Shown here piece after piece: positions 51,402 to 62,400 of a stretch of DNA of 64,000 nt. Source of the DNA: Phoma sp. XZ068 (lineage: Eukaryota; Ascomycota; Dothideomycetes; Pleosporales; Didymellaceae); assembly GCA_004835665.1 (NCBI GenBank), contig RBKR01000003.1:496001-560000 (forward strand). The letters run 5' to 3'. The notes beneath the pieces were generated by a model that was not told the DNA's origin, made no database searches, and saw only the letters and a list, made by a program, of their open reading frames with translations. How positions within the stretch are numbered: position 1 is the stretch's first letter; each line of letters starts with the position of its first letter. The position numbers were made by a program, and so were the translations under genes.

Positions 51402-53411
51402 ATGATACATGGCCTGCTCGCTCTGCGACGAGCACCCGCGCACAATCTTGCCTCGCAGCTAGCACGATTCGGCCCAGCGCGATCACCACAACCCGCCCTC
51501 GTCCGCCGCCTACAGACGCAAGCATGGGAACCTCTGCGCCCTATAAACCCCGCCGACCTACCTAAGCCGAGGATACGAAAAGTCAAGCCGCCCTTTACAA
51601 AGCGACGATGGGTGCGCCGCCTCGCCGCTGTCACAGCCCTCGTTGGTGTGGGATACGCCATCGATAGGCAATTCTACGCTTCGTCCCTGACTAGGTCTAT
51701 TCGTACTTTCAAGACTGGTCTTGTCGTTGGCCTCGACTACAAGATCAACTTTCGCGCACACCCTCCGTTCGCAAACAGCATTGAAGACGTGCACAACCGC
51801 AATGCCGAGCGCATCTTCGACCTGCTGCGATACAATGGTGGCCTGTACCTGAAGATTGGCCAGGCGATTGCCATGCAGAGTGCCATCTTGCCGCCCTCGT
51901 TCCAGAAGATGTTTGCAAAGATGTTCGATGATGCGCCGCAGAACGACTGGTGGGAGGTTGAGCAGGTCGTCCGAGAAGATTTTGGGAAAAGCGTTGAGGA
52001 GGTGTTTGGCGTAAGCTTCTCGCACGATCAGAGCGGCATGGGCAAAGGTGTCATGGAGAAGACAGCGCGAGCAAGTGCGAGTGTGGCGCAAGTACATTGG
52101 GCGCGCCTGGCAGACGGCAGGGAGGTCGCCATCAAGATCCAGAAGCGCGAGATCGCTTCACAAGTTGGCTGGGATCTTTGGGCGTTCAAGGTCGTCGCCA
52201 AAGTGTATACATGGTGGTTCGGCATTCCCGTCTACACCCTCGTACCCTACATCTCCGAGCGGCTGATGCTAGAAACCGATTTCGAGAACGAGGCAGACAA
52301 CGCCGAGGAAATGAGAAAACTGGTTGCAGGCGAACCAAGATTGAACGGCAGAGTGTACATCCCGCAAGTCTACCGCGAGCTCTCCAGCAAGCGCGTTATG
52401 ACTGCTGAATGGATCGAGGGCGTACGTCTGTGGGATAAGGAAGGCATCACCAACAAATGGCACGGCGGCTGGCGACGCGGTTCGCCCGGCGCAGGAGGCG
52501 TCCAACTCCCGCCCATCCCCTCGGGCACCACCTACGACGTCGACGTCCCCGACGACGCGCCAAAGAACGAGATCATCAAGCCCAACCGCAAGTCGTGGAA
52601 GGGCGTAGACGGCCGCGGCGGCCTCGGCGTCAGCCTCAAGACAACAATGAACACCATCGTCGACCTCTTCAGCGCACAAATGTTCCTCTGGGGCCTGGTA
52701 CACTGCGATCCGCACCCCGGCAACATCTTCATCCGGCGCCTACCCTCAGGACAGCCCGAAGTCGTACTCATCGACCATGGGCTGTACATCCGTATGAACC
52801 CCGCGTTCCGGCACCAGTACGCTCTATTCTGGAAATCGCTACTCGCCTTCGACAACGCCACGATCTCCGACATCGTGAGTTCATGGGGTATCAACAGCCC
52901 GGATATTTTCGCGAGCGCAACTCTGATGCGTCCGTACGAGGGCGGCAGCAAGCAGGTCATCGACGAGATCAAGAAGGGCGTGCATGGCAAAGACGCGGCC
53001 GAGCGCGCCTACGACATGCAAGTCAAGGGCCGCGACGCGATCAAGTCGATTCTCGGCGACGATAAGAAGTGGCCGCAGGAACTCATCTTTATTGGCCGCA
53101 ACCTGCGTATTGTCCAGGGCAACAACCAGTTCCTCGGGTCGCCGGTGAACAGGGTCAAGATTACGGGCATGTGGGCGAGTCGAGCGCTGGCGGAGAGTAA
53201 GGAGTTAAGCACTGGCGAGAGGTGGAAGAACTGGATCAAGCATTTGAGGTTTAGTATTGTGCTGTTGTTGAGTGACGGTGTGTTTTGGTGGAGTAGGCTC
53301 AAGCAGGCGTTTGGTGCTGAGAGGGGGTTGGAAGATATATTGGAGGAGCAAATGAAGACGATGGCGAAAGACTTTGGAGTCGAGCTCAATCACGGAGTGT
53401 TCGAGGGTTAG
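51402..53411 (+). CDS. Mitochondrial ABC1/ADCK (UbiB)-family atypical kinase, Mcp2-like
   Basis: A 669-aa single-exon protein. The N-terminus is Arg/Ala-rich without acids (MIHGLLALRRAPAHNLASQL), a mitochondrial presequence, followed by a membrane helix (LAAVTALVGVGYAIDRQF). UbiB signatures: KxGQ motif YLKIGQ (Lys151), Ala-rich loop ASASVAQVH replacing the P-loop, VAIKIQ Lys, ETDFENEADN, catalytic HCDPHPGNIF and metal-binding LIDHGLY. A ~60-residue insert (about GWRRGSPGAGGVQLP .. KSWKGVDGRGGLGVSLKT) interrupts the C-lobe. Inner-membrane member of the family related to yeast Mcp2 (lipid homeostasis) rather than Coq8, because the KxGQ surroundings and the insert fit Mcp2-like proteins; that placement is moderately certain. 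Confidence 0.92.
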   Translation: MIHGLLALRRAPAHNLASQLARFGPARSPQPALVRRLQTQAWEPLRPINPADLPKPRIRKVKPPFTKRRWVRRLAAVTALVGVGYAIDRQFYASSLTRSIRTFKTGLVVGLDYKINFRAHPPFANSIEDVHNRNAERIFDLLRYNGGLYLKIGQAIAMQSAILPPSFQKMFAKMFDDAPQNDWWEVEQVVREDFGKSVEEVFGVSFSHDQSGMGKGVMEKTARASASVAQVHWARLADGREVAIKIQKREIASQVGWDLWAFKVVAKVYTWWFGIPVYTLVPYISERLMLETDFENEADNAEEMRKLVAGEPRLNGRVYIPQVYRELSSKRVMTAEWIEGVRLWDKEGITNKWHGGWRRGSPGAGGVQLPPIPSGTTYDVDVPDDAPKNEIIKPNRKSWKGVDGRGGLGVSLKTTMNTIVDLFSAQMFLWGLVHCDPHPGNIFIRRLPSGQPEVVLIDHGLYIRMNPAFRHQYALFWKSLLAFDNATISDIVSSWGINSPDIFASATLMRPYEGGSKQVIDEIKKGVHGKDAAERAYDMQVKGRDAIKSILGDDKKWPQELIFIGRNLRIVQGNNQFLGSPVNRVKITGMWASRALAESKELSTGERWKNWIKHLRFSIVLLLSDGVFWWSRLKQAFGAERGLEDILEEQMKTMAKDFGVELNHGVFEG

Positions 53412-54216
53412 ACGAGGAGATTTGTATGATATGCGGGAATTGTGCATATAGATATGTTGATAGAATTGACTATTACATCGCAATTCAATGACCCGGTGCG
53501 TTACGATTTGGAGTTGGTAGTTCAGTTTGGACGTTGTATGATTGATATCAGTTGCTCATGTCGTTTTCGTAGTATAGAATCGTGAGACGAGAATCGACTG
53601 TATTTACCACAAGATCAAAAACCACGTCTCCAAGTAGCAAGGACCCTTGGAGGAAGTATGAAGGTACAATTGCTACGTGTGCGAAACAAAACGCGAAAGC
53701 ACGTGAGGCGGAAGTACTCTGATGTCCGACTCGCCGGAGCTCGAACATGCTCAACCTACGCACGATACAATCAAGTGCCCGTTTGCAGCTCCTGCAAAGT
53801 GGCATGGGACCACACACACTCGCAACGAGCACCGATATTGCATGAGGATGACGCAGCAAACGCTCATCAAAGACGAAGGAGGCGTTCCCGCGGCAGACCG
53901 AAAGCGTACGGGATGTCCCAATTGGGACATTCCGTGAACAGGAGCTTTCCCCGCCCTCGAATCTCAGTATCCCGCCATGCAGTCGTGGCGCGTACTGGAG
54001 GATAAGGTATGGCCTGGACTGTTAGAATAGCCGTCTGGTGACCATGGAATCGGGTCTGGCGTCTGTGTGATGCTTTAAAAAGTCCAGTGCCCCTCGTGTC
54101 GAGCTGGCTGTGACTTTTCTTGTGTCATTTTACCCCCAGCAAGGTGTTCTGGTATACTGTCTGCTTTTATTCTCTAATTGATCGGTTTCCGAGCTTCAGC
54201 GGCATTCAATCGCAAA
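53412..54216. other. Intergenic gap
   Basis: About 0.8 kb between two co-oriented genes. Several short ORFs overlap on both strands without protein-like consistency. No RNA or repeat identified. Confidence 0.5.
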
Positions 54217-55125
54217 ATGACCACCCCAAACTACGCACCTGGGTTGCCAGAGTTCAGCCTAAAGAACAAGGTTGTGCTGGTCTCTGGTGCAGCTCGCGGA
54301 CTTGGTTTGACACAAGCAGAGGCATTGTTGGAGGCGGGCGCAATAGGTGTGTAAGAAACCAATGTCGTGAAGCTTTATTGATTGACGGTATGGATAGTGT
54401 ACGCTTTGGACAGACTACCTGAGCCTCACCCGGACTTTCACATTGTCGCAGAGAAGGCCAAGAATGAGCTGAACTCCAAATTCGAGTACCGACAGATCGA
54501 CGTGAGAGACGCAGATGCACTGCACAAGGTTGTCGAGGACATTGCCAACATCGAGGGACGGATGGACGGGCTGATAGCAGCTGCTGGTATCCAGCAAGAA
54601 ACACCAGCACTCGAGTACAAGGCAGAGGATGCCAACCGCATGTTCGAAATCAACATTACCGGTGTCTTCATGACTGCTCAGGCGGTGGCCAAGCAGATGA
54701 TCAAGTTTGGCAATGGCGGTAGCATGGTGTTCATTGCCAGCATGTCTGGCACCGTCGCCAACAGAGTAGGTGTCTGTTCGACCCGTCAAAGAAGCATTAC
54801 TGACAGTACACAGGGTCTGATCTGCGCCGCGTACAACTCGTCAAAGGCAGGCGTGATTCAGCTTGCTCGCAATCTGGCAGCCGAATGGGGTCAGCACAAG
54901 ATCCGCGTCAACACTATCTCACCCGGATACATTGTGACACAGATGGTTGAGGAGTTGTTTGTCAAGTACCCCGAGCGCAAGGAGACATGGCCAACACAGA
55001 ACATGCTGGGGCGACTGTCATCACCCCAGGAATATCGCGGTGCTGCCGTCTTCCTGGTCAGCGAAGCCAGCTCGTTCATGACCGGGTCTGACTTGAGGAT
55101 AGACGGTGGTCACTGTGCGTGGTAG
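54217..55125 (+). CDS. Short-chain dehydrogenase/reductase
   Basis: Exons 54217-54346, 54398-54765 and 54814-55125 (introns 51 and 48 bp); 269 aa. Rossmann motif VLVSGAARGLGL near residue 20, the AAAG strand motif (LIAAAGIQ), catalytic Ser in FIASMSG, YNSSK (Tyr/Lys) and the PGY loop. Classical SDR, closest in style to fungal mannitol/sorbose/arabinitol dehydrogenases and 3-oxoacyl-type reductases; NAD(P)(H)-dependent ketone/alcohol interconversion. Intron 2 is 48 bp, in frame and free of stops, so intron retention would add 16 residues just before the active-site Tyr. No targeting signal. Substrate not deducible. Confidence 0.9.
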
Positions 55126-55491
55126 ATACTTCAGATGATTCGATGAAGATAATACTCAATATTTCCGTTCAATGTTCAACGGGTGCATCATCGAGATTTG
55201 TGTGAAAGAGTGGTGAGAGAGTGGTGGTAGAAAAGGCGCGCCAATGAGGGCCAAGGGAAGTCCGACGCTGGAGCAGCCCTCACACGCGCTCGAATAAGAG
55301 CAGCTGCTTGCACCGCACCGTTTGAACGTCTGGACGCGCCTACCACAGAAGAACATGTCAAACAGGTAGTCGCGGTGCTGGGGCTCATGCGCTCATCTCT
55401 CAGCACCGCTCTTACGGCAGTCGTTTGATGTTCTATTGACGCAACACATGCTTGCTGAAGCCTGAGTTGCTCACCAGCTTCACCACCTCCC
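55126..55491. other. Intergenic gap
   Basis: Between the SDR gene and the co-oriented ZZ/EF-hand gene; promoter and UTR sequence only. Confidence 0.55.
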
Positions 55492-58400
55492 ATGTCGAGT
55501 TCGACGCCGACCGCCGCCACCCGCTATCGCCCTGCTGTACTCGTGCTGACCGGAGCGGCGGCCGCCTATGGCGCATATCTTATATACAGCAGTCTCCAGG
55601 CTGGACCCGGCGATGGCCTGCATCGCAGCAATGCGGTCCGGCGAGCCAATCCTCCGCGGCGACCATCACGAACGACACGCATAATCTCACGACTGGAAAG
55701 CGAAGTGACTGCTTTGGGCGAATACAGTGTTCTTGGTCTTGTGGTTCCGCTCGATCCACAGAACCTCATCGCTCCAGATGAGCTTCGAGAGCTGCTGGTG
55801 CCTATGCTCCCAGATGCCAGTGAGGACACCATCCAAGTCGAGACGGCGCGGTTGTACGACGTCTTCCTCGATCGACTACTAGACTCAGGCTTCTCCAACC
55901 GGCCCCTTGCTCCCGCAGAGATCGAGGCAGTCACTCGGTGGGTAGGGGACAGGTTGCCCAATGCCGCCACAGTTCCTCGCGCTGTAGAGAGACGCACACA
56001 ACGGCTGAACGATGCACGCCCTGCTGACGCAGATGGTGCTGAGAGCGTTGCGGGCACTGACATATCCTGGAACACTGACGAAGACACCGACGGCGAAGGC
56101 ATCGACCCGGACGGACAGACACTCCAACGCACGCTTTACCACATTGCCGAAGATCGTGCACGGCAAGAAGGCGTCATCCACCGAGGCATCACTTGCAACT
56201 CATGCGACGAGAAACCCATACGCGGCACTAGATGGCATTGCGCCAACTGCGTCGATTTTGACCTATGCTCTACTTGCGAAGCCACCAACTCTCACACTAG
56301 AACACATGTCTTCTACAAGATACGAGTTCCCGCGCCTTACTTGTCTCTGGCAAAACAAGAACCCCTCTACCCGGGCAAACCGCACATGATGCATCACTCG
56401 GTCAACTCGCTGCTGAAGAGGCGCCTGGCCTCGGAGACCAAAATGGAGGTCGAAGAGATTGAGGCGCTGTGGGACCAATTCACTTGCCTTGCAAGCACAG
56501 AGTGGACGGGCGACCCCAACAAGGTTGGCTGGGCCCTCGACCGACGTGCCTTCAACCACGCCTTTGTACCTCGATACAACGGCTTCGTGGCCGCACCCAA
56601 CCTTATCTACGACCGAATCTTCACGTACTACGACAGCGACAAGAATGGTCTCATTGGTTTTGAAGAATGGATTAAGGGTATTGACGGAATGCATACAAGT
56701 GACATAAAGGTCAAGGCCAGAATAGCCTTCAACGGCTATGATGTTGATGGTGATGGATACATCTCCCGCAGAGACGTGTTGCGAGTGTTCCGAGCTTATT
56801 ATGCGATCGAGAAAGAAGCCACACGGAATTTTGTTGCTGAGCTGACAGAAGAGCTTTCTGTGCGTAACGGCATGGACACCATTCGATCCAGCCAGCCCCT
56901 AGGCTCGGCCTTCCCCCCTAATAGCCTGCCAACCTCAAACACCCCGCACGCCAGCTTCGCGCAAAAGCAAAACGGCGCTTTCGACGAAATATCTCCTGTT
57001 GTTCTCGATACCGACTTTGAACTTGCCGATCGCAACGACATTATCGAGGCCGACGAGATTAGTCGGCTGCTTGAGGGATCACATAACCAAGGTGTGGGAG
57101 AGCGTCTTGTCCAGAAAGCATGGCATAGGCGGGAATTCACTCTGGATGAGGAAGAAGGCTTGATAAGGCCGGATGGTGCAAAAGAATCAGACGATGAAGA
57201 AGACTCAGAGAACGAACATGCAGGACCTTCAACCCCAGGAGTCAAGTCTGAGCGAACTATGTCTCGGCGATCGTCGAGAGTGCATTTCCAAGACGAAGTC
57301 AACCACAAGGATTGGTCCCACAAGTCAGGCCCAAAGAAACCAGTCAGCGAACAGTGGTATGGCTACGAAATTCCAGAGTTAGAAAGGGACCTTGGAAAGG
57401 AAGTCTTGTACCAGGTTACGCAGCAAGCATTCAACGAGTTACTCGACCCGCTGTTCCGCGCCAGAGAAGACATGGCACTGGATGCTCGTAAATTGCGCAA
57501 CGAACGCCGCAAACATGTTAAAGCCATCGATACGCAACGAGAGAAGCAGAGAGGATGGGGAAAGCATAATTCAGCAATCTATGCCATGGGAATTTTCCGA
57601 TTCGCTAAGGGCGTTGTCGACGTTTTTTGCCAGCATATGAATATGGGCGCCCTCGAAACTATGCACCAGCATGCGGATCAAAGCGATCCCAGGTGGTACC
57701 TCTCTATCATTTGCCCCATGATACAAGCTGCCGAAGATGTAGCGTTGAAAAACCTCAAGACTGGCAACGATGATTCTCCCCTTGACGGTATAGCAGAGTG
57801 GAATGCCGAGCTCCTCAAGGAGCAGCTATATTCGGAGATACTCTCTGCAACCATGCAACTTCTAAAGATGTCCGGTCAGCTCAGATTGGAAGAAGTGGCT
57901 CCTGATGCAAAGCAACAAACTACGCTTGGAGAAACCGTTCGTGATCCTACGATGCCGCAGTTTCGGCCTAACTCATCAGCGGATATCGGAACGCATGTCG
58001 CTGCAAACACGGAGGGAGGACGTCGCGAATATACGAATACATCAGAGGCTGGCCAAAATTTCGAAGAGCTCGCAGACGAGGAAGGACGGATCTGTCTTGG
58101 CCCACACAGTCCATTTTTCGTCTCTTTCCGCCATTTATCAGGCTCAGATTCAAGTGCCGAGGAAAAAGAAGCTGAAAAGCTCACCACACCGACCGTGACA
58201 CCGCCTTCAGGTATGGCCTTCCGCGACAGTGAAGGGCGCCTGGTTATTGATGTCTCAGACTCACCAAGCAATGTTCCAGCGACTCCCCGACCAAGCCGCG
58301 ACTTTTCTTCTGAAGGAGCAGTCCCGTCTTCGTCCTCAACAGCCGCGCCCGCGCCAACACCTCAAGTCATCAAAGTTCCCCATGTGACCAATACACCCTG

Positions 58401-58725
58401 GCTCCAAACCCTCTCCCTCAACACCTCCCCCTCCGGCAATCCGACGATGTCCTATACGCGCCGCCACGTTGCACACGTCCAGCATCCCTACTCCATCACC
58501 CCTGAGCCTGATCAAACCGCCGCTCTGATTGCGAACCTCCGCCTATTTGCAAAGAACCCCGAATCGCCGCTGTACATCAAGCTGCTGGCGAGTTATGAAG
58601 CCGTAGAGGAGGAGAGTCGAAAGAGGAGAGGAGATGGACTGTTAAGCTTCGACGAGTTTGAAGAGGTGCTGAAGGATGGACGGCTCAGGTTCTTGGAGAG
58701 CTGGATGGATTGGGTGAGTTTGTGA
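55492..58725 (+). CDS. Membrane protein with ZZ-type zinc finger and EF-hands
   Basis: A 1077-aa uninterrupted frame. The N-terminal hydrophobic helix (PAVLVLTGAAAAYGAYLIYS, ~14-33) suggests an anchored protein of mitochondria or ER. The ZZ zinc finger spans 235-272 (Cys235, 238, 250, 253, 259, 262, His268, His272). Two canonical EF-hands follow: loop 381-392 (DSDKNGLIGFEE) and loop 417-428 (DVDGDGYISRRD). A long helical region (~620-800) and a disordered Ser/Thr/Pro-rich part precede a C-terminal segment (GDGLLSFDEFEEVL) resembling another EF half. Likely a Ca2+-responsive scaffold; the ZZ finger usually binds short peptide motifs. Function unknown; no enzyme domain seen. Confidence 0.9.
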   Translation: MSSSTPTAATRYRPAVLVLTGAAAAYGAYLIYSSLQAGPGDGLHRSNAVRRANPPRRPSRTTRIISRLESEVTALGEYSVLGLVVPLDPQNLIAPDELRELLVPMLPDASEDTIQVETARLYDVFLDRLLDSGFSNRPLAPAEIEAVTRWVGDRLPNAATVPRAVERRTQRLNDARPADADGAESVAGTDISWNTDEDTDGEGIDPDGQTLQRTLYHIAEDRARQEGVIHRGITCNSCDEKPIRGTRWHCANCVDFDLCSTCEATNSHTRTHVFYKIRVPAPYLSLAKQEPLYPGKPHMMHHSVNSLLKRRLASETKMEVEEIEALWDQFTCLASTEWTGDPNKVGWALDRRAFNHAFVPRYNGFVAAPNLIYDRIFTYYDSDKNGLIGFEEWIKGIDGMHTSDIKVKARIAFNGYDVDGDGYISRRDVLRVFRAYYAIEKEATRNFVAELTEELSVRNGMDTIRSSQPLGSAFPPNSLPTSNTPHASFAQKQNGAFDEISPVVLDTDFELADRNDIIEADEISRLLEGSHNQGVGERLVQKAWHRREFTLDEEEGLIRPDGAKESDDEEDSENEHAGPSTPGVKSERTMSRRSSRVHFQDEVNHKDWSHKSGPKKPVSEQWYGYEIPELERDLGKEVLYQVTQQAFNELLDPLFRAREDMALDARKLRNERRKHVKAIDTQREKQRGWGKHNSAIYAMGIFRFAKGVVDVFCQHMNMGALETMHQHADQSDPRWYLSIICPMIQAAEDVALKNLKTGNDDSPLDGIAEWNAELLKEQLYSEILSATMQLLKMSGQLRLEEVAPDAKQQTTLGETVRDPTMPQFRPNSSADIGTHVAANTEGGRREYTNTSEAGQNFEELADEEGRICLGPHSPFFVSFRHLSGSDSSAEEKEAEKLTTPTVTPPSGMAFRDSEGRLVIDVSDSPSNVPATPRPSRDFSSEGAVPSSSSTAAPAPTPQVIKVPHVTNTPWLQTLSLNTSPSGNPTMSYTRRHVAHVQHPYSITPEPDQTAALIANLRLFAKNPESPLYIKLLASYEAVEEESRKRRGDGLLSFDEFEEVLKDGRLRFLESWMDWVSL

Positions 58726-59469
58726 GATCATCACTGCATCCGGAGGCAAATAATGGTGTTGGAATGATCCATGAACGAGGATGACTGTATGTGTCGTTGC
58801 TCTCATATTTGCGTATGCAAGACGTGGTTCTCATTTGCGTCATTTGAACTGTAACTGCAGTCACGAATGTCGTCATGTACATAGACTGCTGATGGATGAT
58901 GAATCTCATCCCAGGTGACCCTATTCTGGATGGAGTTGACATTGACAGTCGACATTGGGTCACTTTCGAGATGCAGGACATGTGGATGTGAGGCTGGGAG
59001 CCTTTTTGACATAATGCTCCACCGAGTGTACAAGTAAGCACGATACAATCAGTCACTAACAAGTATACTGCACATAGGCTCGGTAGAATCATATATGCCA
59101 TTGCGATCATGTCGTATCTACATAAAACGTATAGTTTCATCAGGGTATCTTGAGTGTTACAGACCCATTAGTTGTCCATTACCAGCATGTCCAAGTCCAA
59201 CTCGGCGGTCAAAAGGAAGATTACATAAATTGTCGTGACGTTGGTGATGTTGATGCCAGGGCTTGCGCCGTTGAGCTGTAGTGATGCTGTACAATGCCAT
59301 GCAATCGCTATGCAACGAGGGTATAAGAAAAGCAAAAAGAGCAACGCTTGAACGCAGTAAGACGCCTAAAAAATCAGAACAAGGCCCATTATAAAGTGGT
59401 GTGACGAAGGTCTGTCGCCGGGACGATTAGAGCACAGCTCAGGTGGGTGAAGAGGAGAGTAGAGAGAGT
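58726..59469. other. Intergenic gap between convergent genes
   Basis: This is the shared 3' flank of the ZZ/EF-hand (+) and methyltransferase-like (-) genes. Short ORFs only. Confidence 0.55.
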
Positions 59470-62400
59470 TCAGACGCTGACATGACGCCTGAGACTGACT
59501 TCAGGCTTCTGCGCATAGCCGATAAGCATGCGGAAGCTTGTGCCAAGCTCCTCGCATTCGCTGATGAGATTACTGTCGCGCCAGATGCTGTTCTTGAGGA
59601 TATCATTCGGTAGTGCTGCGTCTGGCCCATCCCCATCCGGCAAAACAATGCTTTCGTAGCAGCGAGAGTACCACCAGCGACCAACGCGCGCGACTTTGTC
59701 GGCGATACCCTTGTTGGTGGATTCGGAGGGGTTTGAGGTGTTGAGGAGATCAGAAAACGATAGTTCCGGCTTGGGCGCCTTCGGAGGTTGGAGATTGCTA
59801 TCAGCTCGTCTACGCGAGCTCGCGGTACTGTTCTTCCTCATAGGGTGGTTGACATCATCAGGAGTGGGCAGATTCCCAGCTACTGGTACGCCTACAACAC
59901 AGGATCTGCACTCAACGAAGCGCTTACGGCCGAGCCCTGCAATGATCTCATCGCTGATGTTACGGAGCGAGATGGTTTCATCCACACGATGAATATCCAT
60001 CTTCAGCTGACGCACAGCACGTCGGGCTTGGTTACCCATGTTGACAAGGTCCAGGTCGAGGACACTGAACTCGAGGTAACCGCCAGGACGAAGCACGCGT
60101 TTGGCTTCAGACAACAGGAAGTTGTGAGTCGATGAAGGCTGTGCCGAGGGAAAGCGGAGGACGACGCAAGCGAAGAAGTTCTGTGGATAGGGCAGGGCGT
60201 GGGTAAGAGACGAGTGGCGAATGTGACGATGGTTAGGGAGTCCAGATCTTCTGTCCGTCGCAGGAGGGGAGGATGGAGCAGGCCCAAGGTCGTATACAGC
60301 TGCCTCAGAGTATGTGAGAGCGCAGTAAAAAGACCAGTCTTTACCAGTTCCGTCGATCACGAGGACGCGGTCTTCGTTGACATCCTTAAGCTGGAAATGC
60401 ACGGGACTGAAAAGAACGCGGCCGAATGAGAGCCATTTGCTTGTCATCAGGGCACCGAAGCGAAGGTCAGCCATAGATGCATGGCCAAATGCTTGGGCTT
60501 CGGCAATGTCCATGAGACGCGTATCTCTGTAACGGCTTGCGATGGTGCTGTTGCGGTCCTTTTCCGATCGCGAGGCGACGGTCGCTTTTGATTGCCTGTC
60601 TGCCAACGGCAACGATGCTGGCAGGCTAGTTCGAGTCGAGCGCCTCTGAGCTGAGCTTGTTGATAAGCTGGGACTGAGAGGTAAGCTCAATCGACCTGTA
60701 GTTGAGTCGACAACACTGAGCTTACGGTCACCGTAATCGTTAATGACATCAGACAGAGCCATTGAAGATGTAGGGGATTGGTGAGCATATAAGGCTGCAA
60801 GTAAGCGAGAGCGGCGAATATGTACCGAAGGCACTGAGGCTTCTTTTTCTGAGGTACCGGAGAGGATTGATACACATGAAGTTTTCGTCTTGAGTTCCTT
60901 TGGCTCCGGCGACGGGCGTTGGCTGCGTGTTGAGACTTTTTTAACGGTGCCGCCTGGCGAAACGACCTGGTCAAGCAAATCATCGTATTCATTCCAGAGC
61001 TCATCGTCGGACAACGGGGCTTCTGGAGCAGGGATGACTGCAGTACCAGCGACGGGAGCAAAACTCCACACGCCTGAGCTGCTTGAATAGGAGACCTCAG
61101 AGTCCTTGCGCGGTGGAAACTTGAAGAATTCGCTTTGACGAGACTCATCAGAGAACGGGCTTATAGTCGCAATGGCTGATCCATGGGAGAGGGCACCGAG
61201 TCCTTGCAGTATTGGGAAAGGCTCAACGGGGCCAGCAGAAGCGACCATCGAGCCGATCGAGTCGAAAGAAGTGCGTGGGAGAGCGGTTGGGCGAGGCTGA
61301 TCGGTGACAAACGGTCGCGAGAATGATCGGGACGAAGGGCGACGGGGCTTACCGCGACTCGATATGACTTGAGGGATGCGACCAACTTGTGGCAGTCGAC
61401 TCGGTCGAGGGGGAGGACTTGTAGGTGTTGCGTTTGAGGAAGGGAGGCTTTGCACGGGAGGTTGAACGGGTTGAGGCAGCTCGAGGGGAACAGGAGCTGG
61501 TGCTTCTTCTTGTGCAACCTCATCCTGCGCGTTTGTCTGCTGCGTGACCGGTGAAGAGGGAGGCGAGAGGTCGAAAATTGTACCAACCTGTGAATGCCTT
61601 GGGGATGGCTCAGATGCAGGCTGCACATCGGTATTGACAGTCAGATTGGCATACCGCTGCGGCGATTGATCTGACCGCAGAATAACTTTGGGTGATGCGG
61701 GACGAGAAGGCGGGGCGAAAGCTGGCAGTATCGGCTTAGGCGGCAGGAGCATTGACTGCATCCGTTCCTTGCGCGTGGAGTCATTGTCAGAAAGCACGCT
61801 TTCCGTGTCGGTGTTACCGGCTGCTTCCTTCATCAGCTGCTCGATGTCCTCCATGTTGAGACTAGACTGCGCATCCATGAAGGCATAGTGGGCAACGGAA
61901 CGTGACCCAGGTCCTGGGCTGGTGGTGTTAGCTTCCTGGATGGCAGTCGTCTCAACTCGGGGGGCCGCGTGGGCGCGCGAGAAGAAGTTCCACTTTGATG
62001 GCTTTGGCCGCTCCTTTTCTTTTTCTATTTTGCCCTTCTTTGCGGACCGAAGCCAGCTGCCCTCTTCATTCGCAGAGTCCTTGCGTGACTTCGAAGTACT
62101 GCGACGTCCTGGTGGGCTGAGAACGCCTTCTGCGGGTTTCACTGTACGCGAACTGCGCCTTGATGCGAGAGTAGGCAAGAACGATCTCTTGGTGTCATCA
62201 TCGCTTTCCGACGGCGTTCGTAAGGCTTTCTTGGGTGGCGATCCACTGCGCATGGTATTTGGCATTGCTGAGGGTAACAATCTGGGTCGAGTCTTGTCGT
62301 TGACAAGCTCAGCGGTGACATTTGTTGTATTACCCATAGGGATAGGGTGCTTCGAACGGTTTGACAGATCGAGACTGCTGCTACTGTGCATCGGTTCCGG

